Below, in pieces: positions 18,668 through 19,267 of a stretch of 19,267 nt of DNA (positions within the stretch are counted from its first letter, which is position 1; each line of letters opens with the position of its first letter). The notes below the pieces were generated by a model. It did no database searches. It was not told the origin of the DNA and was given only the letters and a program-made list of their open reading frames with translations. Source of the DNA: Spirogloea muscicola (Eukaryota > Streptophyta > Zygnematophyceae > Spirogloeales > Spirogloeaceae); contig WELB01000064.1 in the NCBI GenBank assembly GCA_009602725.1, positions 33,528 to 52,794 on the forward strand, read 5' to 3'. The position numbers and the translations under genes are program-made.

Positions 18668-18737
18668 GTACTTTGTTCATTCTCGTACTTTGTTCTTTCT
18701 TTTTTGGGCTGGCTTTTCCAGCCCCTATCCTCAATGG
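18668..18737 (+). repeat. Type-A hairpin repeat truncated by the reverse-transcriptase fragment
   Basis: GTACTTTGTTCATTCTCGTA, CTTTGTTC, TTTTTT, perfect hairpin GGGCTGG, CTTTT, CCAGCCC (18706-18724), CTATCCTCAATGG. The usual GCGAGCCC continuation is lost at about 18737, where reverse-transcriptase coding sequence begins. Confidence 0.8.
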
Positions 18738-18738
18738 C

Positions 18739-19267
18739 GCAGGCTTGCGGAGCGGCGGCGAAGCAGTGGTACATGGGGTGCGGGCTTCCCTCGACTTGCA
18801 CCCGGAGTGGGTGGTGTTGGCAGTGGATATTCGCAACGCATTCAACTGCGTCGACCGCGCAGCTGTCGCCGAGGAGCTCCGTGACGCCTTCCCCTCCCTG
18901 CTGCCGTTCTTCCGGCTGGGCTACGGCCAGCCCAGCGATCTCCTATGGCGGCATGGAGCCGGGGGGGTGGAGGTCCTCCAGTCTGCCACGGGCACGCGGC
19001 AGGGGGACCCCTTGGCGGGGTTCTTTTACGCGCTGGCCCACGACGGTGGCGTCCACGCCGGGAGGTGGCGCGCGGATCATAGCCGATGTAGTCACCACCG
19101 ATGTGGTCGACCGCTCCAACCTGGGGCTCTCTGCCTCGCGGGCCGGCCACGCTGCCTCGAAGGCCGCTCGCTGCAAGGCGGCCAAGCACTCCGACCACCC
19201 ACCTGCCGACGAGTTCGTCCCCTTGGCGGTGGACGTGCACGGGGCTCTTGGGTCCCAGTGGCTTGAC
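18739..19267 (+). mobile_element. Broken non-LTR (LINE-like) reverse transcriptase fragment, continues past the window
   Basis: From 18739 the frame reads GLRSGGEAVVHGVRASLDL, VVLAVDIRNAFNCVDR and ATGTRQGDPLAGFFYALA. These are the RVT_1 entry region, motif A with its catalytic Asp (codon 18826-18828) and motif B around QGDP. Motif C with the second and third catalytic residues (YxDD) should come later but is absent. From about 19043 a C-terminal-type sequence appears in the +1 frame: GGGARIIADVVTTDVVDR, LSASRAGHAASKAARCKAAK and FVPLAVDVHGALGSQW. The element is 5'-truncated at the hairpin repeat and has lost part of its interior with a frame change, so it is dead as read. The clade was not determined. 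Confidence 0.82.

Noticed and set aside
9436-18724. GGGCTGG hairpins as bacterial-type rho-independent terminators.
   Set aside because: The T-run precedes the hairpin rather than following it, and the genes here are eukaryotic.
9380-18737. CRISPR-like array.
   Set aside because: Spacing is irregular, orientations are mixed and copies diverge, in an intron-bearing nuclear genome.
1-19267. tRNA and rRNA genes.
   Set aside because: No cloverleaf-compatible stretch with A and B boxes and no rRNA core sequence was recognised on either strand.

Overview
The window is nuclear DNA from a photosynthetic eukaryote. All three recognisable genes are split by spliceosomal introns, and two belong to plant-type families: a plastid transcription factor of the pTAC3 type and a Golgi GDP-sugar transporter of the GONST3 type. 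Short GC-rich exons, introns of roughly 70 to 400 bases and many small interspersed repeats would fit a streptophyte alga (for example a Klebsormidium-like charophyte). The species cannot be fixed from the sequence alone.

Layout. Bases 1-4509 (+) hold the 3' part of a pTAC3/PAP1 gene, 12 exons, with its 5' end outside the window. Bases 4510-5623 are a gene-free convergent intergenic stretch. Bases 5624-8814 (-) hold a complete 9-exon GONST3-like transporter of 337 codons. Bases 8815-9200 are its GC-rich 5' flank. Bases 9270-14066 are gene-poor and full of small repeats. Bases 14067-15444 (-) hold a complete 4-exon F-box gene of 294 codons. Bases 15735-18737 are again repeat-rich. Bases 18739 to the end hold a broken fragment of a non-LTR (LINE-like) reverse transcriptase that runs off the window.

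The exon models were assembled by hand from reading frame, splice dinucleotides, intron phase and remembered family patterns. In all three models the exon lengths sum to a multiple of three without an internal stop, which is a strong internal check.

The three genes do not form a pathway: one serves chloroplast transcription, one supplies GDP-sugar to the Golgi, and one is a probable SCF ubiquitin-ligase substrate receptor. The most unusual content is the repeat field: about two dozen copies, in both orientations, of a short element centred on a GGGCTGG hairpin. Its two sequence versions both keep the hairpin. Some copies are joined head-to-head into larger palindromes, and one separate near-perfect foldback has arms of about 50 bases. 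I do not recognise this family.
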